Source of the DNA: Anthopleura xanthogrammica
Taxonomy: Eukaryota; Cnidaria; Anthozoa; Actiniaria; Actiniidae
Length of the DNA: 64,000 nucleotides
Assembly: GCA_964019055.1 (NCBI GenBank)
Contig: OZ025214.1
Location: 3,710,858 to 3,774,857, forward strand
Direction of reading: 5' to 3'
Position numbers and translations under genes: made by a program. Under the pieces are notes generated by a model that did not search any database, was not told where the DNA came from, and saw only the letters and a list, made by a program, of their open reading frames with translations. Below, piece by piece: positions 33,837 through 46,641 of the stretch. The stretch's first letter is position 1. The number at the start of each line of letters is the position of its first letter.

Positions 33837-34067
33837 TATAGAGCTGTTAAGTTGTGACGTATTTCCGGGTCCAACTGCTCATAAAAACGCCAAAATAGAG
33901 TGAAAAATATTCTCAATGATTTAACCTTCACCAGAAATAATTAGAACTTTGTACAACAAATCCTGTCATGAAGAAAAAGTAAGAAAAACCTTTACAAACC
34001 TGCTTTTCGTATTGGACCAGGAAGTCGTTTTTTTCATTCAATTGACGTCACACTTAACAACCCTATA
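33837..34067. mobile_element. MITE, TATAGAGCTGTTAAG ends
   Basis: Left TATAGAGCTGTTAAGTTGTG with ACGTATTTCCGGGTCCAA; right complement TTGGACCAGGAAGTCG, then ACGTCACACTTAACAACCCTATA. Non-coding, between C1 and C2. Confidence 0.65.
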
Positions 34068-34199
34068 ACATTTTTGAAATCTCGTGCTCAGTTGGAACAA
34101 AAGATGTACGAATTCTTTTGTTGTTTAAAAAGAATAGTAGTATTGGTAATGATAATTACTAGTAGGATTTTTTCAATTTTTTATCACTTGAAAAAAAGT

Positions 34200-34591
34200 T
34201 TTAGCGCTTCATAAATAGGATTGAATGTGAGTAAACCACATGAGGCTATTCTCTTTAATACTGATATATTGAAGTTTTAGTGTGGTGAATATATAAACGG
34301 GGCTATTCATCATTCTATTGTCCTCTATTACCTTAGGAGAGAAGCTGTTCATGAACGGTTATGCGAGAAAATTGTCTAGATGCAATCTAACAACATATGT
34401 CTTGTTTCGTATTTAATTTTTCTATGCTACTAAAGAAATTACTGTGTGATTTTTTTTTTTTTAGATTTCATTGATGTTTGTGTTTTTCTTTGACTTCTAT
34501 CTCTTTGCGCGACGTAATGCTGTGACGTCAGACGCGTTGCTAAGCAACCGACGCCTCACACACCTTATCAAGTGAATATATATTAAAACTA
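34200..34591 (+). promoter_or_regulatory. C2 upstream region and promoter remnant
   Basis: It matches the other C-family upstream regions (GGATTGAATGTGAGTAAACC onward). It keeps TGACGTCA at 34523-34530 and GTTGCTAAGCAAC at 34536-34548, then CCTTATCAAGTGAATATATA. Family homology stops at about 34590, where the satellite starts, so the signal-peptide exon is missing. Confidence 0.7.
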
Positions 34592-37500
34592 GGTAACCTA
34601 TCCAGATAGATAGCTTGGTCATATCATGCACGACCAAGCAGCATTGAGCCCTGTATTTGTGGCTACTGAGAGCATGTCTTCCATATTTCTTGTACAGCTG
34701 AACACAGGGGGACCAATCAGGGGGTCAGTGAAAAATCAAACTTTCCACTTTTCCACCTCAAAATTATGTGTTGGAAATCAATATGCTATCGAAAACAATC
34801 AAGAAAATCGAGTTTTAGAGTGAATATCGACTTGCAAAAAAAAATCTCAAAATTCCTGTTTGATGTCCATACATTGCCTTATAATTCGCTTCGTGGATGC
34901 GGGAAGGCTAAGCTGAACAAAATTTCGAATATCTCTGGCTGTACGTAAGCTAGAAGCCTAAAGTAAAGAGTTTCAACGACTTTCAACCTCTGGTAGGCTA
35001 TCCAGATAGATAGCTTGGTCATATCATGCACGACTAAGCTAGATTGAGCCCTGTATTTGTGACTGCTGAGAGCATGTCTTCCATATTTCTTGTACAGCTG
35101 GACACAGGGGGACCAATCAGGGGGTCAGTAAAAAATCAACCTTTCCACTTTTCCACCTCAAAATTACCTGTTGGAAATCAATATGCTATCGAAAACAATC
35201 AAGAAAATCGAGTTTTAGAGTGAATATCGACTTGCAAAAAAAAATCTCAAAATTCCTGTTTGATGTCCATACATTGCCTTATAATTCGCTTCGTGGATGC
35301 GGGAAGGCTAAGCTGAACAAAATTTCGAATATCTCTGGCTGTACGTAAGCTAGAAGCCTAAAGTAAAGAGTTTCAACGACTTTCAACCTCTGGTAGGCTA
35401 TCCAGATAGATAGCTTGGTCATATCATGCACGACTAAGCTAGATTGAGCCCTGTATTTGTGACTGCTGAGAGCATGTCTTCCATATTTCTTGTACAGCTG
35501 GACACAGGGGGACCAATCAGGGGGTCAGTGAAAAATCAAACTTTCCACTTTTCCACCTCAAAATTATGTGTTGGAATTCAATATGCTATCGAAAACAATC
35601 AAGAAAATCGAGTTTTAGAGTGAATATCGAATTGCAAAAAAAAATCTCAAAATTCCTGTTTGATGTCCATACATTGCCTTATAATTCGCTTCGTGGATGC
35701 GGAAAGGCTAAGCTGAACAAAATTTCGAATATCTCTGGCTGTACGTAAGCTAGAAGCCTAAAGTAAAGAGTTTCAACGACTTTCAACCTCTGGTAAGCTA
35801 TCCAGATAGATAGCTTGGTCATATCATGCACGACCAAGCTAGATTGAGCCCTGTATTTGTGACTGCTGAGAGCATGTCTTCCATATTTCTTGTACAGCTG
35901 GACACAGGGGGACCAATCAGGGGGTCAGTGAAAAATCAAACTTTCCACTTTTCCACCTCAAAATTACCTGTTGGAAATCAATATGCTATCGAAAACAATC
36001 AAGAAAATCGAGTTTTAGAGTGAATATCGACTTGCAAAAAAAAATCTCAAAATTCCTGTTTGATGTCCATACATTGCCTTATAATTCGCTTCGTGGATGC
36101 GGGAAGGCTAAGCTGAACAAAATTTCGAATATCTCTGGCTGTACGTAAGCTAGAAGCCTAAAGTAAAGAGTTTCAACGACTTTCAACCTCTGGTAGGCTA
36201 TCCAGATAGATAGCTTGGTCATATCATGCACGACCAAGCTAGATTGAGCCCTGTATTTGTGACTGCTGAGAGCATGTCTTCCATATTTCTTGTACAGCTG
36301 GACACAGGGGGACCAATCAGGGGGTCAGTGAAAAATCAAACTTTCCACTTTTCCACCTCAAAATTACCTGTTGGAAATCAATATGCTATCGAAAACAATC
36401 AAGAAAATCGAGTTTTAGAGTGAATATCGACTTGCAAAAAAAAATCTCAAAATTCCTGTTTGATGTCCATACATTGCCTTATAATTCGCTTCGTGGATGC
36501 GGGAAGGCTAAGCTGAAGAAAATGTCAAATATCTCTGACTGTACGTAAGTTAGAAGCTTAAAGTAAAGAGTTTCAACGACTTTCAACCTCTGGTAGGCTA
36601 TCCAGATAGATAGCTTGGTCATATCATGCACGACCAAGAAGGATTGAGCCCTGTATTTATGGCTGCTGAGAGCATGTCTTCCATATTTCATGTATAGCTG
36701 GACACAGGGGGACCAATCAGGGGGTCAGTGAAAAATCAAACTTCCCACTTTTCCACCTCAAAATTACCTGTTGGAAATCAATATGCTATCGAAAACAATC
36801 AAGAAAATCGAGTTTTAGAGTGAATATCGACTTGCAAAAAAAAATCTGAAAATTCCTGTTTGATGTCCATACATTGCCTCATAATTCGCTTCGTGGATGC
36901 GGGAAGGCTAAGCTGAAGAAAATGTCAAATATCTCTGACTGTACGTAAGTTAGAAGCTTAAAGTAAAGAGTTTCAACGACTTTCAACCTCTGGTAGGCTA
37001 TCCAGATAGATAGCTTGGTCATATCATGCACGACCAAGAAGGATTGAGCCCTGTATTTATGGCTGCTGAGAGCATGTCTTCCATATTTCATGTATAGCTG
37101 GACACAGGGGGACCAATCAGGGGGTCAGTGAAAAATCAAACTTCCCACTTTTCCACCTCAAAATTACCTGTTGGAAATCAATATGCTATCGAAAACAATC
37201 AAGAAAATCGAGTTTTAGAGTGAATATCGACTTGCAAAAAAAAATCTGAAAATTCCTGTTTGATGTCCATACATTGCCTCATAATTCGCTTCGTGGATGC
37301 GGGAAGGCTAAGCTCAACAAAATTTCAAATATCTCTGGCTGTACGTAAGCTAGAAACGTGAGGTAAAGAGTTTCAACGACTTTCAACCTCTGGTAAGCTA
37401 TCCAGATAGATAGCTTGGTCATATCATGCACGACCAAGCTAGATTGAACCCTGTATTTGTGACTGCTGAGAGCATGTCTTCCATATTTCTTGTACAGCTG

Positions 37501-40500
37501 GACACAGGGGGACCAATCAGGGGGTCAATGAAAAACCAAACTTTCCACTTTTCCACCTCAAAATTACCTGTTGGAAATCAATATGCTATCGAACACAATC
37601 AAGAAAATCGAGTTTTACACTGAATATCGACTTGTACAAAAAATCTCAAAATTCCTGTTTGATGTCCATACATTGCCTTATAATTCGCTTCGTGGATGCG
37701 GAAAGGCTAAGCTCAACAAAATTTCGAATATCTTTGGCTGTACGTAAGCTAGAAACGTGAGGTAAAGAGTTTCAACGACTTTCAACCTCTGGTAAGCTAT
37801 CCAGATAGATAGCTTGGTCATATCATGCACGACCAAGCTAGATTGAACCCTGTATTTGTGACTGCTGAGAGCATGTCTTCCATATTTCTTGTACAGCTGG
37901 ACACAGGGGGACCAATCAGGGGGTCAATGAAAAACCAAACTTTCCACTTTTCCACCTCAAAATTACCTGTTGGAAATCAATATGCTATCGAACACAATCA
38001 AGAAAATCGAGTTTTACACTGAATATCGACTTGTACAAAAAATCTCAAAATTCCTGTTTGATGTCCATACATTGCCTTATAATTCGCTTCGTGGATGCGG
38101 GAAGGCTAAGCTGAACAAAATTTCGAATATCTCTGGCTGTACGTAAGCTAGAAGCCTAAAGTAAAGAGTTTCAACGACTTTCAACCTCTGGTAGGCTATC
38201 CAGATAGATAGCTTGGTCATATCATGCACGACTAAGCTAGATTGAGCCCTGTATTTGTGACTGCTGAGAGCATGTCTTCCATATTTCTTGTACAGCTGGA
38301 CACAGGGGGACCAATCAGGGGGTCAGTGAAAAATCAAACTTTCCACTTTTCCACCTCAAAATTACCTGTTGGAAATCAATATGCTATCGAAAACAATCAA
38401 GAAAATCGAGTTTTAGAGTGAATATCGAATTGCAAAAAAAAATCTGAAAATTCCTGTTTGATGTCCATACATTGCCTTATAATTCGCTTCGTGGATGCGG
38501 GAAGGCTAAGCTGAAGAAAATGTCAAATATCTCTGACTGTACGTAAGTTAGAAGCTTAAAGTAAAGAGTTTCAACGACTTTCAACCTCTGGTAGGCTATC
38601 CAGATAGATAGCTTGGTCATATCATGCACGACCAAGAAGGATTGAGCCCTGTATTTATGGCTGCTGAGAGCATGTCTTCCATATTTCATGTATAGCTGGA
38701 CACAGGGGGACCAATCAGGGGGTCAGTGAAAAATCAAACTTCCCACTTTTCCACCTCAAAATTACCTGTTGGAAATCAATATGCTATCGAAAACAATCAA
38801 GAAAATCGAGTTTTAGAGTGAATATCGACTTGCAAAAAAAAATCTGAAAATTCCTGTTTGATGTCCATACATTGCCTCATAATTCGCTTCGTGGATGCGG
38901 GAAGGCTAAGCTCAACAAAATTTCAAATATCTCTGGCTGTACGTAAGCTAGAAACGTGAGGTAAAGAGTTTCAACGACTTTCAACCTCTGGTAAGCTATC
39001 CAGATAGATAGCTTGGTCATATCATGCACGACCAAGCTAGATTGAACCCTGTATTTGTGACTGCTGAGAGCATGTCTTCCATATTTCTTGTACAGCTGGA
39101 CACAGGGGGACCAATCAGGGGGTCAATGAAAAACCAAACTTTCCACTTTTCCACCTCAAAATTACCTGTTGGAAATCAATATGCTATCGAAAACAATCAA
39201 GAAAATCGAGTTTTAGAGTGAATATCGACTTGCAAAAAAAAATCTGAAAATTCCTGTTTGATGTCCATACATTGCCTCATAATTCGCTTCGTGGATGCGG
39301 GAAGGCTAAGCTCAACAAAATTTCAAATATCTCTGGCTGTACGTAAGCTAGAAACGTGAGGTAAAGAGTTTCAACGACTTTCAACCTCTGGTAAGCTATC
39401 CAGATAGATAGCTTGGTCATATCATGCACGACCAAGCTAGATTGAACCCTGTATTTGTGACTGCTGAGAGCATGTCTTCCATATTTCTTGTACAGCTGGA
39501 CACAGGGGGACCAATCAGGGGGTCAATGAAAAACCAAACTTCCCACTTTTCCACCTCAAAATTACGTGTTGGAAATCAATATGCTATCGAACACAATCAA
39601 GAAAATCGAGTTTTACACTGAATATCGACTTGTACAAAAAATCTCAAAATTCCTGTTTGATGTCCATACATTGCCTTATAATTCGCTTCGTGGATGCGGA
39701 AAGGCTAAGCTCAACAAAATTTCGAATATCTTTGGCTGTACGTAAGCTAGAAACGTGAGGTAAAGAGTTTCAACGACTTTCAACCTCTGGTAAGCTATCC
39801 AGATAGATAGCTTGGTCATATCATGCACGACCAAGCTAGATTGAGCCCTGTATTTGTGACTGCTGAGAGCATGTCTTCCATATTTCTTGTACAGCTGGAC
39901 ACAGGGGGACCAATCAGGGGGTCAGTGAAAAATCAAACTTTCCACTTTTCCACCTCAAAATTACCTGTTGGAAATCAATATGCTATCGAAAACAATCAAG
40001 AAAATCGAGTTTTAGAGTGAATATCGACTTGCAAAAAAAAATCTCAAAATTCCTGTTTGATGTCCATACATTGCCTTATAATTCGCTTCGTGGATGCGGG
40101 AAGGCTAAGCTGAACAAAATTTCGAATATCTCTGGCTGTACGTAAGCTAGAAGCCTAAAGTAAAGAGTTTCAACGACTTTCAACCTCTGGTAGGCTATCC
40201 AGATAGATAGCTTGGTCATATCATGCACGACTAAGCTAGATTGAGCCCTGTATTTGTGACTGCTGAGAGCATGTCTTCCATATTTCTTGTACAGCTGGAC
40301 ACAGGGGGACCAATCAGGGGGTCAGTGAAAAATCAAACTTTCCACTTTTCCACCTCAAAATTACCTGTTGGAAATCAATATGCTATCGAAAACAATCAAG
40401 AAAATCGAGTTTTAGAGTGAATATCGAATTGCAAAAAAAAATCTGAAAATTCCTGTTTGATGTCCATACATTGCCTTATAATTCGCTTCGTGGATGCGGG

Positions 40501-43500
40501 AAGGCTAAGCTGAAGAAAATGTCAAATATCTCTGACTGTACGTAAGTTAGAAGCTTAAAGTAAAGAGTTTCAACGACTTTCAACCTCTGGTAGGCTATCC
40601 AGATAGATAGCTTGGTCATATCATGCACGACCAAGAAGGATTGAGCCCTGTATTTATGGCTGCTGAGAGCATGTCTTCCATATTTCATGTATAGCTGGAC
40701 ACAGGGGGACCAATCAGGGGGTCAGTGAAAAATCAAACTTCCCACTTTTCCACCTCAAAATTACCTGTTGGAAATCAATATGCTATCGAAAACAATCAAG
40801 AAAATCGAGTTTTAGAGTGAATATCGACTTGCAAAAAAAAATCTGAAAATTCCTGTTTGATGTCCATACATTGCCTCATAATTCGCTTCGTGGATGCGGG
40901 AAGGCTAAGCTCAACAAAATTTCAAATATCTCTGGCTGTACGTAAGCTAGAAACGTGAGGTAAAGAGTTTCAACGACTTTCAACCTCTGGTAAGCTATCC
41001 AGATAGATAGCTTGGTCATATCATGCACGACCAAGCTAGATTGAACCCTGTATTTGTGACTGCTGAGAGCATGTCTTCCATATTTCTTGTACAGCTGGAC
41101 ACAGGGGGACCAATCAGGGGGTCAATGAAAAACCAAACTTTCCACTTTTCCACCTCAAAATTACCTGTTGGAAATCAATATGCTATCGAACACAATCAAG
41201 AAAATCGAGTTTTACACTGAATATCGACTTGTACAAAAAATCTCAAAATTCCTGTTTGATGTCCATACATTGCCTTATAATTCGCTTCGTGGATGCGGAA
41301 AGGCTAAGCTCAACAAAATTTCGAATATCTTTGGCTGTACGTAAGCTAGAAACGTGAGGTAAAGAGTTTCAACGACTTTCAACCTCTGGTAAGCTATCCA
41401 GATAGATAGCTTGGTCATATCATGCACGACCAAGCTAGATTGAACCCTGTATTTGTGACTGCTGAGAGCATGTCTTCCATATTTCTTGTACAGCTGGACA
41501 CAGGGGGACCAATCAGGGGGTCAATGAAAAACCAAACTTTCCACTTTTCCACCTCAAAATTACCTGTTGGAAATCAATATGCTATCGAACACAATCAAGA
41601 AAATCGAGTTTTACACTGAATATCGACTTGTACAAAAAATCTCAAAATTCCTGTTTGATGTCCATACATTGCCTTATAATTCGCTTCGTGGATGCGGAAA
41701 GGCTAAGCTCAACAAAATTTCGAATATCTTTGGCTGTACCTAAGCTAGAAGCGTAAGGTAAAGAGTTTCAACGACTTTAAACCTCTGGTAAGCTATCCAG
41801 ATAGATAGCTTGGTCATATCATGCACGACCAAGCAGGGTTGAGCCCTGTATTTGTGACTGCTGAGAGCATGTCTTCCATATTTCTTGTACAGCTGGACAC
41901 AGGGGGACCAATCAGGGGGTCAGTGAAAAATCAAACTTTCCACTTTTCCACCTCAAAATTACGTGTTGGAAATCAATATGCTATCGAAAACAATCAAGAA
42001 AATCGAGTTTTAGAGTGAATATCGACTTGCAAAAAAAAATCTGAAAATTCCTGTTTGATGTCCATACATTGCCTTATAATTCGCTTCGTGGATGCGGGAA
42101 GGCTAAGCTGAATTCGAAGAAAATGTCAAATATCTCTGACTGTACGTAAGCTAGAAGCTTAATGTAAAGAGTTTCAACGACTTTAAACCTCTGGTAGACT
42201 ATCCAGATCGATAGCTTGGTCATATCATGCACGACCAAGAAGGATTGAGCCCTGTATTTGTGGCTGCTGAGAGCATGTCTTCCATATTTCCTGTACAGCT
42301 GGACACAGGGGGACAATTCAGGGGGTCAGTGAAAAATCAAACTTTCCACTTTTCCACCTCAAAATTACCTGTTGGAAATCAATATGCTATCGAAAACAAT
42401 CAAGAAAATCGAGTTTTAGAGTGAATATCGACTTGCAAAAAAAAATCTGAAAATTCCTGTTTGATGTCCATACATTGCCTTATAATTCGCTTCGTGGATG
42501 CGGGAAGTTTAAGCTCAACAAAATTTCAAATATCTTTGGCTGTACGTAAGCTAGAAGGGTAAGGTAAAGAGTTTCAACGACTTTCAACCTCTGGTAAGCT
42601 ATCCAGATAGATAGCTTGGTCATATCATGCACGACCAAGAAGGATTGAGCCCTGTATTTGTGGCTGCTGAGAGCATGTTTTCCATATTTCTTGTACAGCT
42701 GGACACAGGGGGACCAATCAGGGGGACAGTGAAAAATCAAACTTTCCACTTTTCCACCTCAAAATTACCTGTTGGAAATCAATATGCTATCGAAAACAAT
42801 CAAGAAAATCGAGTTTTAGAGTGAATATCGACTTGTAAAAAAAAATCAAAATTCCTGTTTGATGTCCATACATTGCCTTATAATTCGCTTCGTGGATGCG
42901 GGAAGGCTAAGCTCAACAAAATTTCAAATATCTTTGGCTGTACGTAAGCTAAAAGCCTAAGGTAAAGAGTTTGAACGACTTTCAAACTCTGGTAAGCTAT
43001 CCAGATAGATAGCTTGGTCATATCATGCACGACCAAGCTAGATTGAGCCCTGTATTTCTGACTGCTGAGAGCATGTCTTCCATATTTCTTTTACAGCTGG
43101 ACACAGGGGGACCAATCAGGGGGTCAGTGAAAAATCAAACTTTCCACTTTTCCACCTCAAAATTACCTGTTGGAAATCAATATGCTATCGAAAACAATCA
43201 AGAAAATCGAGTTTTAGAGTGAATATCGACTTGTAAAAAAAAATCAAAATTCCTGTTTGATGTCCATACATTGCCTTATAATTCGCTTCGTGGATGCGGG
43301 AAGGCTAAGCTGAACAAAATTTCAAATATCTTTGGCTGTACGTAAGCTAGAAGCGTAAGGTAAAGAGTTTCAACGACTTTCAACCTCTCGTAAGCTATGC
43401 AGATAGATAGCTTGGTCATATCATGCACGACCAAGCTAGATTGAGCCCTGTATTTGTGACTGCTGAGAGCATGTCTTCCATATTTCTTGTACAGCTGGAC

Positions 43501-43625
43501 ACAGGGGGACCAATCAGGGGGTCAGTGAAAAATCAAACTTCCCACTTTTCCACCTCAAAATTACCTGTTGGAAATCAATATGCTATCGAAAACAATCAAG
43601 AAAATCGAGTTTTAGAGTGAATATG
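34592..43625. repeat. Satellite array: 23 units of about 400 bp
   Basis: Head-to-tail units, each marked by ATGCACGAC (34626, 35026, 35426, 35826, 36226, 36626 and so on to 43423). Period is 398-406 bp and the last unit is only about half. Units fall into at least three types. A has GACTAAGC/GACCAAGC and AGCCTAAAG. B has AAGAAGGATTGAGCC, TTTATGGC and CATGTATAGC. C has GATTGAACCC, GGTCAATGAAAAACC and AAACGTGAGG. Short open frames recur, but B units carry a stop in the plus frame, so I do not call a gene. The array sits between the C2 promoter and the C2 F5/8C exon. Confidence 0.95.
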
Positions 43626-43734
43626 TATAGTGAAGGATTATTTCAAAAGTGACCAAAGAGCAACAGCTCTTGATCGTATCTTGGTAGCGCTTGTCATAGA
43701 AGGCTACGATTGTCGTAAGGTTTTAAAACACGAC

Positions 43735-43818
43735 GCAATTCGTGTTGTTAAGCGTTGCGTAAGCAGATTGCATATGACAGTTGTAAGCAAAAGTTGTACC
43801 GTGTAAATCGACCTTTAC
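43735..43818. mobile_element. Right half of a TTAAGGCCGATTTACA-family MITE
   Basis: GCGTAAGCAGATTGCATATG then GCAAAAGTTGTACCGTGTAA and CGACCTTTA match the right half of the 17697-17951 element. The left half is absent, because the sequence to the left joins the satellite end. Confidence 0.6.
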
Positions 43819-43866
43819 AATTGCAACTAAAGAGTTGTTAAAATTGGCCTTGGCCACCGTCCGAAG

Positions 43867-44491
43867 TTAAGGGGGGACTTACCTATTTACCAGCCACGGT
43901 TGCTATGGAAAGGATTTAAATCCCTAAAAGGTTTTTTTTTATTATAACTTCATAGATAAAATCAATTTGTGAAATGGATAATTTTCTGATATGTGCAATG
44001 ACGTCATCTCTCTTACGCAATTTATGACGTCATAGTTTATTAAAAATTAAAAAACAAGCGTGTATTTGGTCGGATTGACTCACAAATTAGCAAAATCATA
44101 GCTGATATGAATTAAAACAAAGTTAAGCATTATTTTTGAAAACGGTGAAAAGGCCAGGCTACCAAGCCATGTTGATTTTTTTAAATCTAAATATTTTCCC
44201 ACTCTCTTAACTTAGAGTAAAATCCATGCTTAACTTTGTTTCAATTGATGTCAGCTATAATTTCGCTTATTTTTGGGTCAAACAGACCTTTTGCACGCTT
44301 GTTTTTTAACTTTTTATGAAATATGTCGTCATTAATGACGCCAGAGTGATGACGTCATCACACATATCAAAAAATGGTCCATTTCACAAATTGGTTTCAT
44401 CATGAGCTTAAAACATTAGAAAAACCTCTTAGGCATTTTTAAATCCTTTCCATAGCAACTGTGGCTGGTAAATAGGTAAGTCCTCCCTTAA
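43867..44491. mobile_element. Non-autonomous DNA element, TTAAGGGGGGACTTACC ends
   Basis: Left TTAAGGGGGGACTTACCTAT then TTACCAGCCACGGTTGCTAT; the right end is its complement ending AGGTAAGTCCTCCCTTAA. Terminal arms exceed 60 bp. Interior motifs around TGACGTCAT and AAAACAAGCGTG are also mirrored. No transposase seen. Confidence 0.78.
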
Positions 44492-44591
44492 CGTACGCTA
44501 CGAGCATGAATTATGGTGGTATTAGATCTGCCCAAAGGTTGTTTCAGAGTTCGATAGAATGTTGAAGGTTTTTCTTTTTCTTTTCCTTCAG

Positions 44592-45049
44592 TGTGCAATG
44601 ACAGTGCTCCCCTGGGAATGGAAGATAGCAATATCCCTGACGATAGCATCACTGCTTCGTCCATGTGGGATCAAAAACACTCACCACAACGTGCCAGACT
44701 CAATATTCCAACGGGTATTGGGTTTCCAGGAGCGTGGGTAGCTCATTACAAAGACGGCTTACCGTGGTTACAGGTCGACTTAAGCTCGATCACAGTTGTT
44801 AAAGGAATTGCCACACAAGGTCGAAGCGACTTCGGTCAGTGGGTTACAAGTTATAGTTTGCAGTACAGATCAACCGGTTCGCACTTTGATGACTATGAAG
44901 GAGGCAAGACCTTCAGCGGAAACAATGATCGTAATACTATTGTCAAGCATGATCTCTTACCTTATATCATTGCGAGGTACATCAGAGTACGACCAAAGAC
45001 TTGGTATAGACATGTCTCGATGAGAATGGAACTGTATGGATGTAAATAA
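44592..45049 (+). pseudogene. C2: orphan F5/8C (discoidin) last exon
   Basis: An intact 458-bp last exon with acceptor CCTTCAG and TAA stop, reading CNDSAPLGMEDSNIPDD to MRMELYGCK. It has no upstream C2 signal, PAN or EGF exon between its promoter and here. The exon itself has no stop or frameshift and keeps the phase-1 acceptor, so it may be used as an alternative last exon of C1 rather than being dead. Loop residues differ from C1 (PTGIGFPGAWVAHYKDG). Confidence 0.7.
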
Positions 45050-45369
45050 GGTACGAAGTTTAGTTTTTGTACAACCCAGACACGAAAGCTGATTATATGC
45101 GTTTGCAATCAAGCAACACAGAGGATTTTTTCAAGCAATTATTAAGTATGATGCTATTGGTGTCAAGGGCCGTTTTTATCTAACATGCATTCTGTAAATA
45201 TTTTGCCGTTAATGAAATTTAATGAATCAGTAGAAACCTGGATCTCTCCCTTGATACGAGGGGTTTTCTCCGGGATCTCCGGTTTTCCTTCCTCAAAACC
45301 TAACACGCTAAATTCCAATTCGATCTGCGAGTTAGCCGTGCCCTGACTTTGATAAAACAAGAGGTAGTT

Positions 45370-45675
45370 TCAGGGTTCTGAATAAAAAAGAATAAATAAA
45401 TAAATCTTTAAGCGTCTCAGTAGCTGCGTTCTAGCGCCTTCGTTCTAATTGGGGACACTTTTCACTCACACCCACTACCACTACATTCAGTATTCTATGT
45501 ACACAACACTCACTCGTATGTTGATTTTTACGGAGGGTGGAAACCAGAGAACCGGAGAAACCCTCGTAGCATATGGTGTCTGCAGGGCTCGAACCAGTGA
45601 CCCAAACATTTGGAACCACAGTGGTGAAAGACGACGCGTTAGCAGCGTACGTCACCCATGCCGCTACCCATAAAA
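45370..45675 (-). mobile_element. tRNA-derived SINE downstream of C2
   Basis: On the minus strand an A-box-like TAGCGGCATGGG (45655-45666) is followed about 60 bp later by a B box GGTTCGAGCCC (45585-45595), then a tRNA-unrelated body and A+T-rich tail with TTTATTTATTTATTC. The same element lies downstream of C3 (about 52255-52551) and, truncated, downstream of C4 (about 58330-58580), so it was duplicated with the family. Confidence 0.65.
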
Positions 45676-45829
45676 GCCATATATAACTTTGGTCTTGTAA
45701 AGCCATCATATAGCAAATTCTTTTGACGTCGCTGAAAAATCCTCAAGCTTAAAGCCTAAAGCCTATCATTTATCTTTATTTTACCAACAAACTTCACTGT
45801 AGACAATCTAAGAATTAACGAATATATAT

Positions 45830-46641
45830 GTAGTATATAAAAAACGAGTAGCAGTGTTTTATCAAGATCCTTGATAAAACACGTGCTACGAGTTTTTTAT
45901 ATGGCTTAAAAAAGCTCATTAATGTTCAATAGCCATTTTGTTCAATATCGATAGAAAACAATGATTAAAAAATGCTTTTGAAATAAAAAGAGATGCGTCG
46001 TTTTCACTTGGGAATTTGCTTTATTGAGCAATAACAATGAAATGGTAATGCCTTAAAAAATCTCATTAATGTTCAATAGCCATAATGCTAGTGATTTTCA
46101 GTCCTTATTTGATTTAGATTTAGATATTCCCGATGATATACTTGCAAATATATCAGAACCGTCTAGCTCTGCTAATCCTGAAAGCACATTGTCAGCACCC
46201 GGTGGAATATTTAATAATTGCGTATTTCATTTCACTCGCTAATAGAACTTGAACTGACATAGTCAAGCATAGTCATAAATAAGATAAGAAATTAGTTTAC
46301 CAACAAATACAGTTATGTTCAAAGATAAATAGCATGATTTGCAATTCGTATGATATAAATACTGTGGAACTATAATATAAGAACGTTGTATTTCTTTATC
46401 TATCTCCACACGTACCTTTATATAAAGACACATGTAACTTTAGATATAGATTAAAGCTCATTAAAAACCATTGTCTGTGTATTATACCCCGTTATTCCCC
46501 TGGGCTGAATTCAAATCCCTCCCCGCGCTTTAAATTTGTATAGTACTTTATACAGTATAAAGTGCTCTCCACGTGACTACTGATGAGTATCGGATTGGAC
46601 AAAATGGCTATTGAATATTAATGAGTTTTTTAAATATATAT
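45830..46641. mobile_element. 0.8-kb insertion with inverted arms, only in the C2-C3 spacer
   Basis: The C3-C4 and C4-C5 spacers read straight through ACGAATATATGTTCAACTCG-like sequence, while this spacer is split there. Arms CTCATTAATGTTCAATAGCC at the left and GGCTATTGAATATTAATGAG at the right pair almost perfectly. A strong hairpin (AGCAGTGTTTTATCAAG and its complement) lies at 45848-45895. An internal frame near 46098-46235 reads DLDIPDDILANISEPSSS and GGIFNNCVFHF, perhaps a transposon coding relic. Confidence 0.65.

Noticed and set aside
34626..43620. Repeated 65-codon open frames in the 400-bp satellite (MHDQARLSPVF start)
   Set aside because: Type B units carry an in-frame TAG in this frame (36626, 37026, 38625, 40623), and the minus strand shows equally long frames. 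No sign of selection on the frame; unit conservation is explained by homogenisation.
34592..43625. Array of small RNA genes (5S, U snRNA, spliced leader) or self-cleaving ribozymes
   Set aside because: I looked for 5S, U1-U6 and tRNA box motifs and for hammerhead core sequence in the unit and recognised none.
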